NCBI GenBank assembly: GCA_946886675.1 | Contig: CAMPIZ010000100.1 | Coordinates: 1-6,400, forward strand | Source: an uncultured Flavobacterium sp. | GTDB lineage: Bacteria > Bacteroidota > Bacteroidia > Flavobacteriales > Flavobacteriaceae | Reading direction: 5' to 3' | Length of the DNA stretch: 6,400 bases | Shown: in pieces, positions 6,368 to 6,400 of the stretch | How positions within the stretch are numbered: position 1 is the stretch's first letter | Layout of the letters: each line of letters opens with the position of its first letter | Translations under genes and position numbers: made by a program | The notes under the pieces: generated by a model | The model's input: the letters and a program-made list of their open reading frames with translations, nothing else | Told to the model about the DNA's origin: nothing | The model's database searches: none

Positions 6368-6400
6368 ATGCTTTTTAAAAAATATTATATACTTCTTATT
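6368..6400 (+). CDS. Start of a probable exported or membrane protein, cut by the window edge
   Basis: The ATG at 6368 opens a frame of 11 codons, MLFKKYYILLI, that is still open at the last base. A short basic stretch (KK) followed by hydrophobic residues is how Bacteroidota signal peptides and first membrane helices start. Support comes from the -7 box 18 nt upstream and the terminator at 6187-6214 closing the previous unit. The product cannot be named from 11 residues. Confidence 0.45.
   Translation, partial: MLFKKYYILLI

Overview
The window reads as a housekeeping stretch of a Bacteroidota chromosome, most likely a Flavobacterium-like member of Flavobacteriaceae. This rests on AT-rich DNA, gene starts that mostly lack Shine-Dalgarno sequences, TAnnTTTG-type -7 promoter boxes ahead of tgt and accA and near the right edge, and proteins (Tgt, AccA, DnaB) that match flavobacterial versions as I remember them. 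I see no mobile element, CRISPR array, tRNA or rRNA, and no clear new multi-gene system. The five large genes are intact and all on the plus strand.

Layout. Positions 1-174 are a non-coding leader with a hairpin (31-65), a 17-base motif that recurs upstream of dnaB, and a -7 box (148-155). A probable operon follows: tgt (175-1305, tRNA-guanine transglycosylase), an LptF/LptG-family permease starting with GTG (1335-2411), and an EamA/DMT transporter (2398-3291) overlapping the permease by 14 nt. A 67-nt gap with a -7 box leads to accA (3359-4312), which ends at a strong intrinsic terminator (4334-4365). A 101-nt leader with TTAAC repeats precedes dnaB (4467-6020). After dnaB come a possible 32-residue small protein (6057-6155), a second strong terminator (6187-6214), a minus-strand coding-like fragment ending against that terminator (6213-6290), a weaker hairpin and -7 box, and the first 11 codons of a likely exported or membrane protein running off the right edge (6368-6400).

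The genes serve core functions rather than one pathway: queuosine tRNA modification, lipopolysaccharide export to the outer membrane, small-molecule transport, the first committed step of fatty acid synthesis, and replication fork unwinding. The most interesting points lie inside these ordinary genes. Tgt lacks the three cysteines of the canonical zinc site while keeping its catalytic and substrate residues. DnaB ends in an SSB-like acidic tip, DDDDVPF, after a flexible linker. The 3' region of dnaB holds short unexplained reading frames on both strands.
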